A stretch of 64,000 nt of DNA from Bugula neritina (taxonomy: Eukaryota > Bryozoa > Gymnolaemata > Cheilostomatida > Bugulidae). The notes below the pieces were generated by a model that saw only the letters and a list, made by a program, of their open reading frames with translations, had not been told where the DNA came from and did no database searches. A program made the translations under genes and the position numbers. How positions within the stretch are numbered: position 1 is the stretch's first letter; every line of letters starts with the position of its first letter. The stretch lies in assembly GCA_964035545.1 (NCBI GenBank), contig OZ037767.1, forward strand, positions 19,291,628 to 19,355,627, written 5' to 3'. Below are positions 11,443-25,500 of the stretch, piece after piece.

Positions 11443-14400
11443 ATGTGGTCAAGGGCTACACAGCACACTTTGACGCAGGCAGAACTACAGGCAGCATTAG
11501 CCAAAGCAGAACTGTTGCAGTTAAAATGGAGATCACTCAATGCCTTTGTCACACAGTGCTGGGATCAAGCTTGTAAAGACGTTGAGATCTTGGCATCCAA
11601 ATCAAGTTAGTTTCATAGACTTGGTTCTGTCAAAAAAGATTGTAATTTATTTCAACGCTATATAGATTTGGGTTCTTTTTATGCCTGCATCTACTTAGCA
11701 GTTGGCCTTAATTTTTTCCCAAACAAAGCTAAGATAAATTTTTACACTAAATTGTCTTGAAGATGTTTTTTGTAAATAATAATCTTCATTTTTGTTGTCA
11801 GTAAATGGTGTTTTAGTTTTTCTACTCAGTTTATTATTTGCAGGCAAACAATTATAACACATAATTGTTAGTTTTATTTATCAAATTACAGACGTATGCA
11901 GTAAGAACAACCCACTATATGGTATGCCGTTAGCTGTTAAGGATAATTTCTGCACTCAAGGCGTGAAAACAGCTTGTGCATCAAAAATGTTGGATAATTT
12001 TATTCCGCCCTATACATGTACAGTAGTAGACCGGCTTCAAAACCGTGGTATGATAGTGGTTGGGAAAACCAGCATGGACTCATTTGCTATGGGGTAAGTT
12101 TATTGAAAATGCTTTTTAGATGACCTGTTATCTGAGTTAAATTATAAACTGTTTTACTATCAACATAGAGAGGTTGGATTTACCCACTCAGCATGGAAGT
12201 ATCCTACTTTCTACTAGCTCAGGTGGAATGGATGGGACTAATCTTCCTACCAAGAACCCCTGGACTTGGGCAGCACCCCAATACCAAGGAAAATTCAGCA
12301 AAGAAAGTGACGCTGACTTCAGGATTCCTGGTGGAAGTAGTGGAGGGAGTGCTGTTGCAGTGGCTGCTGATATTGTTTATGGGTAACTATAAAAAAACTG
12401 TTTACTGGTATCTTGTTTATAGATAGCCTTAAGACTTATAACTAGTATATGCCTATAGCGGTTGTGTATATTGATACGAAACTTATAGTTGCACAGTAAG
12501 TGAAGAAACAGCATCCACAAATTGCTTTTTGCTATATTATATAGATATAATACATTTGTGTGTGCATGCGTGTAGGAGTGTGCGTGTGTGTGTGTAGATT
12601 TATATATTGTTATTAACACAATAATTAATTTAGCTGTGGTACAAATTACAATACTGAAATCCGTTACAAGTCTTGCTGTTTAAAATCATAGGTCTACTGA
12701 AACTTCACCAAATCTTTGTGTTCTATACGTTGAACTCATATGCAGACCATTTTTATACAATACACTTTGGGGTTTAAGCCGAATATGTCAGTGATGTGTA
12801 TTTACAGAGCTCTTGGCTCGGATACGGGTGGGTCTGTACGCATCCCCGCAGCTTATTGTGGTGTCATTGGACTGAAACCGACTACTGGTCTACTCTCTCG
12901 TCATGGTCTCATACCTCTGGTCAACAGTCTGGACTGTCCGGGAATTATTACCAAAACTGTGGAGCAATGCACTAACATACTCAGTGAGTAGCGACATTGT
13001 GAGCAATGTGTTTTCTTTGGTAGTAACTAGCGTGTTTCATATTGTAAATTGTAGAACCTCAATGGCGCAGTCACTGCAGTGTCTTTTCTACTCTATTATG
13101 TGTGTGCTTCATTACACTGTAAATATAGCTGTGCTTTACATGGAAGAGTGTTTGTAAACTTCGTCAACCATGAGTTTCAAATTTTTCTGAGTGAAAATTT
13201 TAGCAAAGATATTACCATTTAATATTACAGATGCTGTCGCGGGTCACGACCCTTTAGATTCCACCACATATCACAGCAGGCCTTTCAAGCCAGTTCAACT
13301 TCACCACCGGGATAGTATTAGTGGTCTGAAAATTGGAATTCCCCAGGTAGGCTTTATCTGTTCCTCTGTCGATTACCCTATCACATGTACGGTGTGTTTA
13401 AGATGGGAGTCAAAGGTGGGAAACTGCTGATAAGATGTCTACCTTTGAGTTTGTAAGGTCTAATTATTGTATTAGTCGTCTGTTGTTACATGGAGAGAGT
13501 TCAGATTTTGTTTCTGTAGTTTCCGTATAAATCTAGTTTGAAAACCTTTACCACTCAGTCTTTTTTTCACCTGTGCGACTTTAGGAATACCTGACACCTG
13601 ACACATCACAAGAAGTCATACAAGTCTGGCAGGAAGTTGCTGATAAACTTGAAAGCGCCGGCGCTAGTGTAGAAAGAATCTCCCTTCCCCACACTCAGTA
13701 TTCTAGAGCCTGCTACTCCGTCTTAAACTACTGTGAAGTTGCATCCAACATGGCCAGATTCGACGGCATAGAGTATGGTGAGTCTTCTTTATTCTCACTA
13801 ATAGAGACTTGCACACAGACAATGTTTAGCCAATCAAATTTTGTATTATGTAATTAGGTCACAGAGCAGCCGCGGATGAATCTACGGAGGCCCTCTATGC
13901 ACAAACACGACATGAGGCATTCAATGATGTGGTGAGGGGGAGAATATTTGCTGGCAACTATTTTCTCCTGAAAAGGTGAGTTAAATCTTCCTTATGCTCT
14001 TCTGCTCTCCTTCATCATACTAACCTGTGCTACTCTCTCAGTGTTGCTTTTAGTTCAAACTTTTTCAGATCTATTCTCATCTATTTAATTTTATTGTTTA
14101 TGCTTCTGTTTTCCTTTATGTGCTGAGGTTGTGGAATGGACTTGTTATATATTGTTGCATCTCCAGATTTCTTATGCTTTTTCTTCTTTTTTATCTTTTT
14201 CTCAGTTACTCTTCAAAACTCATTCCATCTTCCACCTTTAAATATACTTTCTATTATTAATAATAGCTAAATTTTTTGTTTTAGACTACTTACATCTATT
14301 ACACTACTTACATCTATTATACTACTTACATCTATTATACTACTTACATCTATTACATTACTTACTTTTGTTGAACTGCTTACTCTGTTTTGCTTGTAGT

Positions 14401-15532
14401 AACTATGAGAAGTTTTATCTCCAAGCAGCCAAGCTGCGACGACTCATATACCAAGACTTTGAGAAAGCTTTCAGTACAGTTGATGTGCTCCTCACTCCAG
14501 TGGCATTGGGAGTTGCCCCACTCCATTCTAGTTTTTCTAGGCTGGAAAACCGTGCACAGTGTGCTCAACAAGATGTCTTCACGCAGCCAAGCAATCTGGC
14601 AGGTTTGGTCTCACATGTACATAGTATACTTGCTACAGCTTACACAGAGTACTTATACTATGTTCAGGGGCCATTATAGGCAAAGTGTTGGGGGAAAAGT
14701 TACTAATATTTCTTAATAATAATAGAAAAACAAAACAGTTGATTAACAAAGCTGTTAATTGTCTGTCTGATTCATGTGCAAATCCTAGCATGATAGTTAA
14801 GCTTTTTTCCCAAAGTATTCAGTCTAATTTTTTGCGTAGTTGAATACATCATTTGTTTTTGTAGAGTTGAAAGTAGGTGCATTGCAATTTCATTCTGTAC
14901 AATATTAGTTAATATCAGTTGGCAGAAAGATTAAAATTTTAGTTTGCTGGAATATTAGTCATTTCTCTTAGCAATGTTTAAATAAAACCATCCAGTCAGC
15001 AACCCCTATGCACATTTATTGACAGAAAAATACTACGTTGCAAAGAAAAATAAATGAAAAGACAACTCTCACCAATAACAATAAATTTGTGTTCACTGTG
15101 TCAAGGTTCCACCACAATAATAGACCTGATAGACATTTAACTTTCTATTGATGTGCATATTCTCCTATATCACCTCATAATTATCGAGCAAAATACAATA
15201 TACCAACAAAAATTAAATTAATTGTGGGTGGTCCCACAATTACGATCATGACTGCTTGTGTGTATCTTTATATTATACTGTATGGATATATGTATTTATA
15301 AATATATATGTGTGTGATGCAGATTATTCTATACGTTGTATAGCCTATTCTCTCTGTTTCAGGTGTACCAGCTGTTTCAGTGCCCATAAAACTGTCTCAA
15401 CACAATCTTCCCATCAGCCTTCAACTAATCACTAGCAGATTCAATGAGCAGACGTTGCTAAATACTGCACTCTTTCTGGAATCCATGTGTGACTTTCCTA
15501 ATCTTTCTCATTATGTTCAATGTGATCCATAA
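11443..15532 (+). CDS. QRSL1: Glutamyl-tRNA(Gln) amidotransferase subunit A, mitochondrial
   Basis: Catalytic subunit of the GatCAB complex, which converts mischarged Glu-tRNA(Gln) to Gln-tRNA(Gln) in mitochondria. Nine exons: 11443-11605, 11892-12093, 12218-12382, 12808-12983, 13231-13346, 13585-13777, 13858-13975, 14400-14602 and 15363-15532. All are GT-AG and sum to 1506 nt (501 aa). Amidase-signature triad: Lys71 in [10 protein letters not shown], cis-Ser162 in GGSSGGS and nucleophile Ser186 in GSDTGGS. The 24-residue spacing of the two serines matches the family. Other marks: [21 protein letters not shown] and FNDVVRGRI. The acceptor at 12218 was chosen because it gives MGSGGMDG in frame. 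A clear mitochondrial presequence is not obvious. The SDR gene follows 1 kb downstream on the same strand. Confidence 0.96.
14281..14372. repeat. 18-bp repeat in QRSL1 intron 7
   Basis: About five copies of CTACTTACATCTATTATA lie shortly before the acceptor at 14399. Confidence 0.75.
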
Positions 15533-16539
15533 TACAACTTATATAATCTGTCAGGATTTGGGTCATTTGTACAGCATTTCACATATTCTATTCTTTTTTT
15601 AAATAAATACTATGTTTTATTGTAATATGTTTTACAGTGTCAAATAATGTATTTATAGCTATTAGATATAAAATTAAAATTTTTAAAAGTTGTATCTGAT
15701 TATATTTGTGGATAAAGACTTTTAAAGTAGACTAAAGGCTTGTTTCCTCCTTTGCCACAATGGAAAATATAATAAATGTAAATAGCCTTCCTGTCAGGAA
15801 ATCATGTAATAATTGCTTTGAAAAACTACATGTTTGGCCAAGTCAATTACAGTTTTAGCTGATTTAGAAATAAGTTGTTCAAGTTTTAATTGGTAACTGA
15901 TTATAAAAATTAACTAAAAGGTCAACTTTTTCAGTCACTGAGTAATAATTCTGTTTCACGCTTGCACTCTAGCATCATCTCATTTTTGAAGATCGACTTC
16001 TCATTACTGTAGCCTATAAAATTTAGAAGTGCAGTGCTTGTGAGTGCTCTGATCACTGAACTGGAAAAGATAATAATATTTTGAGTTCATGCAACTGCTC
16101 GCGTGACTCAACTAGCTGCAAATAAACATTGTAAATGTTGCGTTTCATTGTTTCTTTAGCTGATATACTAATTAAACAGCAAAGGTTATCAAATGCTTGG
16201 CGATATCACGCACATTTTAATAATTTTATATGCACTAAGTCCCTTATTTTTGTTCTGCAAAGCTATGCCACTACGTTTTAGCCCGTACGTTAGAATACAG
16301 ATAAATATAGTCTTTAGTATGTTTATGTGCGAATGATTTTAAGACCGTGAAAGAGGCATAGAACATCAAATCCAACATAAGAACACAGATGGTATCCGGT
16401 TGTCCCTCCCATTTCCATCATCGATGCAGAAAGTTCTGTCTTGTAACAATCTCAATTTGTTGGCACAATATTTTAACACTATAGCTTATTATATTGTATT
16501 GTCGGTATATTTGCATAACGGCAGATATAGGTAAACACA
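15533..16539. other. QRSL1 3' UTR and SDR promoter
   Basis: An AATAAA poly(A) signal at 15602-15607 lies 70 bp after the QRSL1 stop. The rest is AT-rich spacer up to the SDR start codon. I see no gene and no clear TATA box. Confidence 0.6.
15602..15607 (+). terminator. QRSL1 poly(A) signal
   Basis: AATAAA, 70 bp after the stop codon and followed by T-rich sequence. Confidence 0.7.
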
Positions 16540-19500
16540 ATGTCGTATCCGTGCTTGAAAAACAAAGTTGTTCTTATCACAGGTAATTTCATTTTTCAAG
16601 TTAATTAACTTACAGTTACTCTAACTCTAAGTCTAACTCTTACTCTTACTCTTAGTCTATAACATTAAGTTTAACTATAACTATAAGTACAAGTAATAAA
16701 TGTAATTTTACTAAATGAGTAGGTATAATATTTAATAAGCATTTATATTGTTTAAGTTATAATAAAGATTTATGATTATCATGAAATGATATCACTTGGT
16801 AATTATATTTATTATAATATTGATGATTGGGAATATATTAAATTAATTAATTTTCAACTAAATACTAATAATTGAATTTCCTAGTCTAAATTTAAACAAT
16901 CCCAATACTAATAGGCATAGTATTAGTGATAGTGATACTGATAGTCATAGTCATAGTGATAGTGATGATCTTAATCATAATTACCATAAGTTTTAGTCTA
17001 AGCAAAACTATGATCATGATGATGATGCATCATGCATGAACAGTGAACTGAAGCCATTTTACAAATTAAAAGAGCACTCAAAGCAGTTTTCAATCAAAAC
17101 TCACTTTACCTAAATGTAAACTTTGCCCCCATTGAGATTCGAACCCAAAACCTCTGGTCTTTAAGCAGGCAAGCTAACCTTTACACCACAGAGACTTTGG
17201 AATTCCTAACAACACTAAATTCTTCTCCTACTACCTTTAATTGGCTTTGAAGTTCATACAAGCATAAAAATCATATTGGTAACAAGTCCTTGACAAAATA
17301 CAAGCCATGGAGAAAATTTAAAAAATAACTCACCAACGTTACATATAAATTGACATCACGACATTTTAACTAGTGTAATGGGGCGTGGTTTACGTCTCAT
17401 GCGTATCCCCCTGCCAATCAGAGAGTGATTGGCAACTATTGGATGAAGCCAAGCAGAACAATTTATTAGTTAGTTGGCGTATACTTGCCGTGATGTAAAG
17501 TAGCCTTGTGCTAATACTTATAGAGATTTTTACGCCATATTTTACAGTTTTATAATAAAGTCTTACACACAAAAATATCAGTGAATTGCTTGTGACTAGA
17601 TGCAGATTGCTCACTAGAAAGCCCACACAAACATTGTGCTTCGCACAACAGTGGTGGCAGCGGTGGGATTATTCTAGCTGAGACAATGAAGAGACGGAGA
17701 ATATGACAGAGCACACAACGAAGCACCCGGGAGGTAAGCCAGCCAATTTCTTGCATATGGAGGAGGTGTATAGAAGTAAACTGACCGCTCCCACCTTCAC
17801 GGGTGTAGAAGATTTAGAGCAATTCATTGAAGAATTCCACGATGTAGCAAATGTCGCTCAATGGCCTCCACAAGTAGCCCTCGTCAAGCTGCGGGAAGTA
17901 TTGACGGAGCGCGCTAGACCGTTTGGACAAGGACGGAGCGTGGCGGAAATATTCACTACACTACGGAGCCGTTTTGGCACCCCCGCTCTGGAAGCCAGAG
18001 CCCGTCTACAAGTGCTACGCCAGGCGGAAGGCACTCCGCTCCGCGACCACGTTGCCTTAGTGAAGAGGCTGGCGCGGAGCGCGTACAGCGACCTGCCAGA
18101 AGCACACCGACGGAACTTTACTCTCATTGACTTTATGCAATCCCTAAAGGATGTGGGTCTTTGCCATCAACTACAGGCAAAGGGAGTGACCACTCTAGAA
18201 AGTGCCCTACAAGTCGGAGAAGACTACCTCCGGGCCGAACGGTTACATACAGGGAAACCAGAAAGCACACAAGTCACCGCGGAGATAGCCCAATCACTCG
18301 GAGGGAAAATGGGCCAGCTGAGTACCAGGCTGAAACAGATGGCAAAGACTCTTACCAATGCCGGGCCCCCTAACCAAGGACAAAAGGGAAAGACTACCCG
18401 GAGTGAGAGCAACAACCAACCAGGGCCTCCCCGCTCCAGAGACCCCCAACCCAGGAAGAGGCCCCACGAGCAGAAGAGAGAACAACCCCAAGTATCGCAG
18501 AAACCACGACGGACCACCCGCCCTATCGGGCGACAGGAGCCGTTCGTGCTACCACTCACCAACCGCTTTAGCCAGCTACCGGAGACGAAGCTGGCCGGCG
18601 AGGTCCCTCGGGACATCGGAAGGGAACTAAACACCCCGCCGCCGAAGAAGCGGCGCCCACATACCACCAAACGGACACCACGCCGTTTGACCGAGGCTAC
18701 GCATGCTGGGGAAGTAAGGTTGCAGCCACATGGAGAAAGCTACTTCCTGCCCGGGAAGGTAGCTGGCAAGGCCGTCACGTTCTTGCTGGACTCCGGTTGC
18801 AACACGAACCTCCTCAGCAGACGAGTCTTCGATGCCCTCCCTGCCCAGGTGAGGAAGGGGTTAGCTCCCTACACCGGGGAACCTGGCACCCTCGCAGACG
18901 GGTCGTGTATCCCTTTCTACGGTGTTGTAAAGCTGCCTGGTCGCGTCCGCGACCAGGCCATCCAAGAAACATTTATCCTCAGCCAGCTGGAAGAGGATGC
19001 TATCCTGGGGACGCCGTTCTTGAAACGACACCAGTGCCACATGGACTTCCATAAGTCCGCCATACTAATGGCAGGCCGGGAGCTCTCTTGTGTCGACAAG
19101 TTCGGTCGCCCCCTGGTCGGGGGCGTGCAGGTGGTCCGTAACTGTACGGTACCCGGCCGCTCCCGGGCGACCATTCACTGCAGAGTGAATGACCGCCAGC
19201 TCTCTGGATTAAGGGTTGTCGAAGGAACGCACCAGAGAATCCAACTCGCCAGCAGCTTAAATCGGCTGACTGACCGGGGGGAGATCTTGGTGCAGTGCGT
19301 CAACCCCTTTTCAGAGTCGGTGACACTACCGTTTGGATCCCTATTGGGCCGTTTCCACACGGTCCAAGAGGGAGATATAGGACCGTCGCTGGGCGAAGCG
19401 ACGGAGGGTCCCCAAGAGCGCCCTCTGTACGGCGGGGGACCGTCCCGGAACACGTCCAAGAACTATACAACTCAGCCTGTGAAGGCTGTGCGGGCAACAA

Positions 19501-22500
19501 GGAGCGCCAGGCTATGGCCCAGTTGCTGCGCCAGTATGGGGACGTGTTCAGCAGCGGAGACCAGGACGTGGGCTTAACCAAAGCCGTCCGTCACGAGATA
19601 CCGCTAGCTGCCGGGACTTTGCCTATCGGCCAACCCACCCGGAGACTGGGACCAGAGAAGGAGAAGGAGGTCAGCCGACAAGTCCGGGATCTTCTGGACC
19701 GCGGCATCATAGAGCCTGCACATAGTGCGTGGAGCTCGCCGGTCGTCCTGGTCCGGAAGAAAGACGGCAGTTGGCGGTTCTGTGTGGATTACCGCAAACT
19801 TAACAGCGTAACCATACAGGACGCCTACCCTCTACCTCGGATCGATGAATCCCTGGACGCCTTAGCCGGCAGCAAGTACTTCAGTACTTTAGACTTGCTG
19901 AGCGGTTACTGGCAAGTCCCCCTCAGTCCCGACGCCCAGGAAAAAGCGGCGTTCATCACCAGAGACGGGCTGTGGAAGTGGAAGGTACTGCCCTTCGGGT
20001 TAACCTCTGCTCCTGCTACCTTCCAGCGGCTCATGGAACAGGTCCTCAGCGGCCTCCACTGGAAGACGCTGCTCGTCTACCTCGACGACGTCATCGTGAT
20101 CTCCCCAGACTTCGCGACCCACGTCAGTCGTCTGAGGGAGGTCTTCGAACGACTCCGAGGTGCCGGTCTCAAGCTACAACCTTCCAAATGCGCTCTCTTG
20201 CAGCCGGAGGTGAAGTACCTGGGGCACGTAGTCGGCCGTAATGGCGTGGCGACGGACCCCGATAAGGTGCGAGCTGTGGCCGACTGGGTCAGCCCCCAAG
20301 ATTTGACCGGACTCCGGGCTTTCCTGGGGCTGGTAGGGTATTACAGGCAATACATACCAGCCTTTGCGGGAGTTGCACAGCCGTTAAATCGGCTCACCGC
20401 AAAGGGGGTGGCCTGGCAGTGGACATCCGTCGAACAGAGGGCATTTGACAATCTCAAGAGCCGCTTGCTAGAGGCTCCAATTCTGGCCTACCCAGACCCC
20501 GCTCTGGAGTATATCCTTGACACGGACGCCAGTGACCAGAATGTTGGTGCTGTGCTGTCACAAGTGCAAGAGGGCCGTGAAGTAGTCGTAGCTTACTACA
20601 GCAGATCACTCTCACCCCCAGAGCGCAATTACTGCACCACTCGCAAGTAGTTGCTGGCAGTAATCAAGTCAGTGAAACACTTCCGGCCTTATCTCTACGG
20701 TAGGCCGTTCCGCTTGCGGACGGACCACGCCTCTTTGATCTGGCTGTGTAAGAGAGCTGAACCGTCCAGTCAAGTCGCCCGGTGGCTCGAAGTCCTAGCC
20801 GAATTTTCATACCGGATCGAACATCGACCCGGTAAGAAACACGGCAATGCGGACGGACTGAGCCGGCGACCGGACGAGGGGTGCAAACAGTGTCACAACA
20901 TCGAGAGTGGTCCCCCAAGATCCGAGTTGGCGACACTGGACCACCCTGGAGTGAGCTACGACTGGGACCAAGGTCAACTCAAACCAAGGAGTCCTAACCC
21001 ACCGGAGGCTGTCAACAACCTCCGCTCCAACCCTGTCTTAGCTCGTAATGTCAGGGAGCTGCAGAAACTCCCGGAGGACCTCCCTGGGGTGGTAGCCGAC
21101 ATATATTGAGCTAAACGGGAAGGGCGACGACCCAGCGAAGAACAGCTGCGGCAGGGGTGCGCCGAGTTACGGCTGTACTGCCAACGCTGGGACTCTCTGC
21201 GGATCGGGCCAGATGGTCTGCTGACCATCACCTTGGCCGCCGACCAGGGACACCCTGGTCGAGAAAGGGTGATCTGCCCAGCCGCCATATGCCGAGAGCT
21301 AGTATGGGACACCCACCGACAGGCTCACGCCGGAATTCGGAGGGTGCTTACCAAGCTAAGGTTCCGGTGGTATTGGCCCAACATGGAGCGTGACGTCCGC
21401 CTAATGGTCAAGCAATGCGAAGTTTGCCAGGCCAGCAAGCATGGCCGTCTCCCTAGGGAGGCGGGACGGCGCAGGCTCTATGCTGGCAGGCCCTGGCAGG
21501 TGGTAGCTGTTGACTTGGTCGGACCCATGCCCCTCACCCCCAGAGGAAACAGCTGGATCCTGGTGCTGACCGACCACTTCACTAGGTGGGCAGACGCACT
21601 GGCTATTCCAGACGCGTCTGCCCCGACAGTGGCCAGCACACTAGACCAGCGTGTATTCTGCTACTTTGGGTTGCCCGAGCAACTGCACTCGGACCAGGGG
21701 GCGCAATTCCAGTCTCAACTGATGAGCGACCTCTGCCGCCTCTGGGGAGTAAACCAAAGTGGGACCACTCCATACCACCCTCAAGGTAACGGAGTGGTCG
21801 AACGCAACAACCGGATGCTGGGCGACGCACTCCGCAGTCTATTACTCGACCGAGGCCAGGAGGAGTGGGATCTCGTGTTGCCACAGGTTATGAGGGCCTA
21901 TCGCAGTACGCCCCACACCAGCACCGGCGAGACCCCCAACTTCTTGACCCTCGGTCGTGAGACACGAGTGCCCGACCACCTTGCCTATCACATTCCGGAA
22001 CCAGAATACTCTGTCCATGAGTACGCTGGGGAATTGATAGAGCGTCTGAGAGTCGCACACGAAATACTGCGAGATAAGCAGTGGCAGGTGCGACAGCAAG
22101 ACGCTGATGAGCCACCCCTCTACCAGACCGGAGACTGGGTCTGGATGATTAACTACCGTAGGCGTCGAGGACAGGCGGCTAAACTACAGCCTAAGTTTGT
22201 AGGACCCTACGTGGTAGTTGAGGTGATGCCCAATCACACTTACAAGTTGGAGCGGTCTGGACAAATATCTGTCCAGAATGAAGCCCGCTTGAAACCCTAT
22301 TGGGCTAGCCCAGGTGCGGCCGGGAGTGCCCCCCATTGTTAGAGCCCAGGAGGCAGACAGCAATGCGCGGGCGGCGGCGGCATAAACCCAATGATGAGTG
22401 GGTCATGCCGCGGACAGAAGACTTGGCAAGGCAAGAGAGGCCACCTCCCCCAGCGGGGCCACACCCTCTGCCTTCAGAGCCAAGCCGTCCGACCCCAGAG

Positions 22501-25500
22501 CTACCACCACCACTTCCGGAAATAAGTGTACTTCCGGAAGTGCAAAACCCCCACACGGGAGGGGCTCCGTCCGAAGAGAACAGAGGGGAAGAAAGGATAA
22601 CGGCTGACGGGAGGCAGAAAACACCACCAGTGGGGAATAACAACCCACTGGTGAGTACACCACCTCCCTCACCGGCTACACCACCTTCCCCGGCGTCTAC
22701 CACTAGTACATCTCCCCTCCTTGAAAGGGGACAACGTACTAGAAGACCCCCAGCTTATCTTCAAGACTTCGTATGCGACCGCGTTACAAGCGGCAGGTAT
22801 GAAAGTCCAGCTGGGCGCCGTACGGAAAGACTGGCAGCAAAGCGTGGGAGTTATGAACACCACGGAAAAACCAAGTTTTGCGAAAACGGAATAGCGAGTG
22901 GAATTACCACTCCCCGGGCACACATTTCCGGTCTCGCACCACAAACACGCTGCCCAGCCTTTTCCTACGCCGACGCGGTCAAGAGTAGACGTGCTTTCTA
23001 ATCCATCCACATCCAAGCTTGAACGTCGAGTATGAGTATAAATACCGAGTTCCCAGGTAAGCTTGCTTAGATCTAACACTCCACTAATGGAAATAGATCT
23101 CACCTCAGTCAACTCTGATTTAATCGATCTGATTGAATCACAGTTACTGGAGACAGAGTCACACGTGAATGACGACGAGAACATAGTAATGGCGGACGAT
23201 CTACTAGATCTGGAGCTTGATACTATGTCTCTCAGTCAGTTTACACGTTCTGACACAGTCTCTCGAGTGCCGTATAAAAAGATGCATGACTCTCAGACTA
23301 GTAACAGTCGATTGTCATCAGAATTATGCTGTAAAGATCAAACTCGATCTAACAATAATTCTGCTCTTTTAGACGCCACTCGCTCTCCCAACTACGGAGA
23401 CATGCCACCATTAGAACTGGCCTGGAACGGTGAGACACCTCCTACATCCCTACCAGATGTGCTACTTAAACAACATAGCTGGGTCGCACCAGAGACAGAA
23501 AGACTGATTCAACTACACCGCGGCCATGACGGATGCACCACCTGCAGGCTGTGTCAGCAGCACTTCTCCACCCATCGCCGTTTGCGCGTCCACGTACCGC
23601 AACACTTCCTAACTACTCTCTGTCCCTGTGGTGAATATAGTTACCACAGGGACTACATCCTCAGACATCAGCGCACTATGGACTGCCATGTGGGACACTT
23701 GTACGATGTAGACCAATACAACTTCCCCACCTTCCTCAATCTGATCAAACCTTTCATTAAGGATCTCCCCCGCTTTGAACGACTCAAACACGGATTCCCC
23801 TCACCTCGCATCATCACTCATGGACCCTGCCCAAGACCCCCCAGACACCAGAGACCTACCAAGCCACCTCACTCTCCTCCCGCACAGACTGTGCTTCGTC
23901 CCTCTACCCTACCTCGAGTCCTACTCCACAGAGTCGAGATACCTCAGAAACGGCGTTCCCCCTCCCCAACCTCTATACAACCCTCTTCTAAACGCCGCTG
24001 GAAACCCTCTTCCCCAAGACGGCAGGCTCCCGCAGCTCGCAATATAAAAGAAGTCGAGCTCCGCATGTACGATTTGGAAGCGGAAATTCAACGGTTAACC
24101 CCCAGAGTTGCTGCAGCCGCCTCCGAGATGAGGACTCTTAAAGCTTCCGTGGCCCTCCTCAAACGGAGCGACCAAGACTGATGGTAGCAGTATCCTCCCT
24201 CTTCACTCCTCTGACTATCCACACCTGCAGGTGGTGACGACCTCTCTCTCTCCGTTCCTCCCCTCCTCTGACCGTCTCTAATCGGTGCTGCACGATCTCC
24301 GTATATGTGATTGTATTATTCTGTTTTATTATTATTATATTTTTCTTAGGTCAGCATAATTTTGCTCAATAGTGTATAAACTCTTTTGGAGATGTCCACC
24401 TTACGTGATGTTCAGATCTTATATTTTTTTTTGGTTTTTTTTATGTAATAAATTGTTTTATTTTTTTTGTTATATTTTTTTTGGGGTGCATATCAGGAAG
24501 GTATGCTTCCTGCTGGGGGGAGGCGGTGTAATGGGGCGTGGTTTATGTCTCATGCGTATCCCCCTGCCAATCAGAGAGTGATTGGCAACTATTGGATGAA
24601 GCCAAGCAGAACAATTTATTAGTTAGTTAGCGTATACTTACCGTGATGTAAAGTAGCCTTGTGCTAATACTTATAGAGATTTTTACGCCATATTTTACAG
24701 TTTTATAATAAAGTCTTACACACGAAAATATCAGTGAATTGCTTGTGACTAGATGCAGATTGCTCACTAGAAAGCCCACACAAACATTGTGCTTCGCACA
24801 ACACTAGATTGAAAATTTAAATTGAATGTATTGGAGCAAACTACAACTTGAAACAAAAAAAACCAAAATTGCAGCAAGAAAAGAAAGCTTGAAATAGATG
24901 CTTTATTCAGCTCAGTCTTTGCATGCCTAACATATTTTTTGATTGCTCAGAACAACATTAAGTTTTGTTCAACTGGTAGCAGCATAAATGCAAGAAAATG
25001 TATACCTGTTAGATGTTAACCTGAAACGATATTTTTTAAATGAAAGTATCAAAAAGAAAGTTTAGTAAACTTTACAATCTTCAACACAGTGCATTCATGT
25101 TGCTATATTATTTGGATTCGATTGTGTATACAAATGGTTTTGTTGTTTGTTGCAAACTCTTCAACTTACTGTGCTGCTAAACTTTCACTATATCACCTAT
25201 TTATGCCACACACATTCTTCCTATACAACCTATTTATGCCACACACATTCTTCCTATACAACCTATTAATGCCACACACATTCTTCCTATACAACCTATT
25301 TATGCCACACACATTTTTACTATACAACCTATTCAGCCAGCATACACAAAGTTAACTCCTGCACTTCTGTTTTTCATTCCTCTTTTCCTACTTTCAGAAT
25401 TAAAATTTTGAATTTTTAAAATTTGAATTTTGTGATTTATGTACTAATCTTTTGCTAAAATTTTTATATATGAAACAAGTAATAGTTCTAATTTTTTGTA

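Larger units (their letters stand above)
17374..24803 (+). mobile_element. Ty3/gypsy LTR retrotransposon 2, pol disrupted
   Basis: 7.4-kb element inside SDR intron 1, same strand. Both LTRs are 277 bp and differ at about four positions. The target CTAG is repeated on both sides (17370-17373, 24804-24807). The interior is distinctly GC-rich against AT-rich flanks. Order: gag-protease, pol in the -1 frame with two internal stops, a proline-rich ORF, and an extra zinc-finger ORF before the 3' LTR. A G-rich tract precedes the 3' LTR. The insertion is fairly young, but this copy cannot make full Pol without readthrough of both stops. Confidence 0.95.

Noticed and set aside
17125-17195. Functional tRNA gene on the minus strand
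   Set aside because: Acceptor stem mostly wobble pairs and weak anticodon stem; better read as SINE or relic.
18224-18670. 148-aa antisense ORF in element 2
   Set aside because: Shadow of the GC-rich gag frame, with no independent features.
25089-25355. ORF with FLYNLFMPHT repeats
   Set aside because: Translation of the 33-bp minisatellite in the SDR intron.
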